Source: Myxococcota bacterium (GTDB taxonomy: Bacteria; Myxococcota; Polyangia; GCA-2747355; JAKLHH01). From it: a stretch of 5,703 bases of DNA. The stretch covers positions 1-5,703 of the forward strand of contig JAKLHH010000565.1 in NCBI GenBank assembly GCA_022710245.1. Direction: 5' to 3'. Every line of letters begins with the position of its first letter. The stretch's first letter is position 1. The notes below the pieces were generated by a model. It had not been told where the DNA came from. It saw nothing but the letters and a program-made list of their open reading frames with translations, and made no database searches. A program made the translations under genes and the position numbers. Below are positions 5,483-5,703 of this stretch, in pieces.

Positions 5483-5703
5483 TCAGCGCCCGGAGGCGAG
5501 CGCCAGCATCGCCTCCGACTGGATCTCCGAGTTGTAGTCATTCTCCGGCCGGCCATCGAGGTGATAGGTCGTCGCCCACACGTGGCCTCCGACGAAGAAC
5601 TTGCTGTCGCCGCGCGCGGTCCTGCGCAGCCAGGCGCGCCCCAGCTCGGCGGCGCGCTTCCCGGCCGGCCAGCGCGTCAGGCCGCGCACCGCGTAGGCCG
5701 TCG
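5483..5703 (-). CDS. Unidentified protein, C-terminal fragment (5' end beyond the window)
   Basis: The frame is open to the right edge, reads TAYAVRGLTRWPAGKRAAELG near its visible start, and ends at a TGA (5485-5483) after EIQSEAMLALASGR. A GTG at 5689 is in frame, but the frame has no stop before the edge, so this is most likely the last 73 or so residues of a longer protein. The visible part includes AAELGRAWLRRTARG, then FFVGGHVWATTYHLDG and NDYNSEIQSEAMLALA. Paired amphipathic helices separated by aromatic loops suggest an alpha/alpha-toroid or repeat-type helical enzyme, but I cannot name a family. It precedes the TonB-like gene by 27 nt in the same reading frame, which suggests one transcript. 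Confidence 0.6.
   Translation of the reverse strand, partial: TAYAVRGLTRWPAGKRAAELGRAWLRRTARGDSKFFVGGHVWATTYHLDGRPENDYNSEIQSEAMLALASGR

Noticed and set aside
5483..5485. Selenocysteine or programmed read-through at the in-frame TGA
   Set aside because: No SECIS-like hairpin is evident directly after the TGA, and the downstream TonB-like protein has a sensible N-terminus just before its membrane anchor.

Overview
The window is very GC-rich DNA from a Gram-negative bacterium. A diderm is indicated by a lipobox-bearing lipoprotein and a TonB-type energy transducer. A complete gatC and gatA followed by the start of gatB point to an organism that makes Gln-tRNA and/or Asn-tRNA by transamidation. 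The base composition, the Pro/Ala-rich TonB-like protein, the lineage-specific lipoprotein and a sigma-54-like promoter would fit a myxobacterium or another former deltaproteobacterium. That placement is inference only, because no rRNA or marker gene is present.

Left half, minus strand, about 2880 down to 1: one operon in the order FadR-type GntR regulator, gatC, gatA, gatB (gatB runs off the left edge). A good sigma-70 promoter (TTGCAC, 17 bp, TATAAG) ends 8 nt before the regulator ATG, so its transcript should be nearly leaderless. A TGGT-N3-ACC half-palindrome of the kind bound by FadR-family proteins overlaps the -35 box. The genes are tightly coupled. Centre, 2845-3131: a divergent regulatory region, followed on the plus strand by a lipoprotein of unknown function. 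Right, minus strand: the 3' end of an unidentified gene, then a TonB-like protein that converges on the lipoprotein gene.

The most unusual structure is at the gene junctions of the gat operon. Regulator/gatC carries an array of 33/33/24-bp repeats. gatA/gatB carries two 44-bp repeats next to three 18-bp units. Both repeat families contain the same ribosome-binding/stop-start cassette, GAGGG-N4-CGATGA. Each array creates a small open frame (40 codons and 15 codons) that begins on the ATGA overlapping the upstream stop and ends on the ATGA overlapping the downstream start. The chain of overlapping stop-start junctions therefore runs unbroken from the regulator to gatC and from gatA to gatB; gatC and gatA also overlap or nearly touch. 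A third short duplication lies over the stop codon of the TonB-like gene. The window thus shows repeated tandem duplication of gene ends. In the gat operon the duplications preserve, or perhaps exploit, translational coupling.
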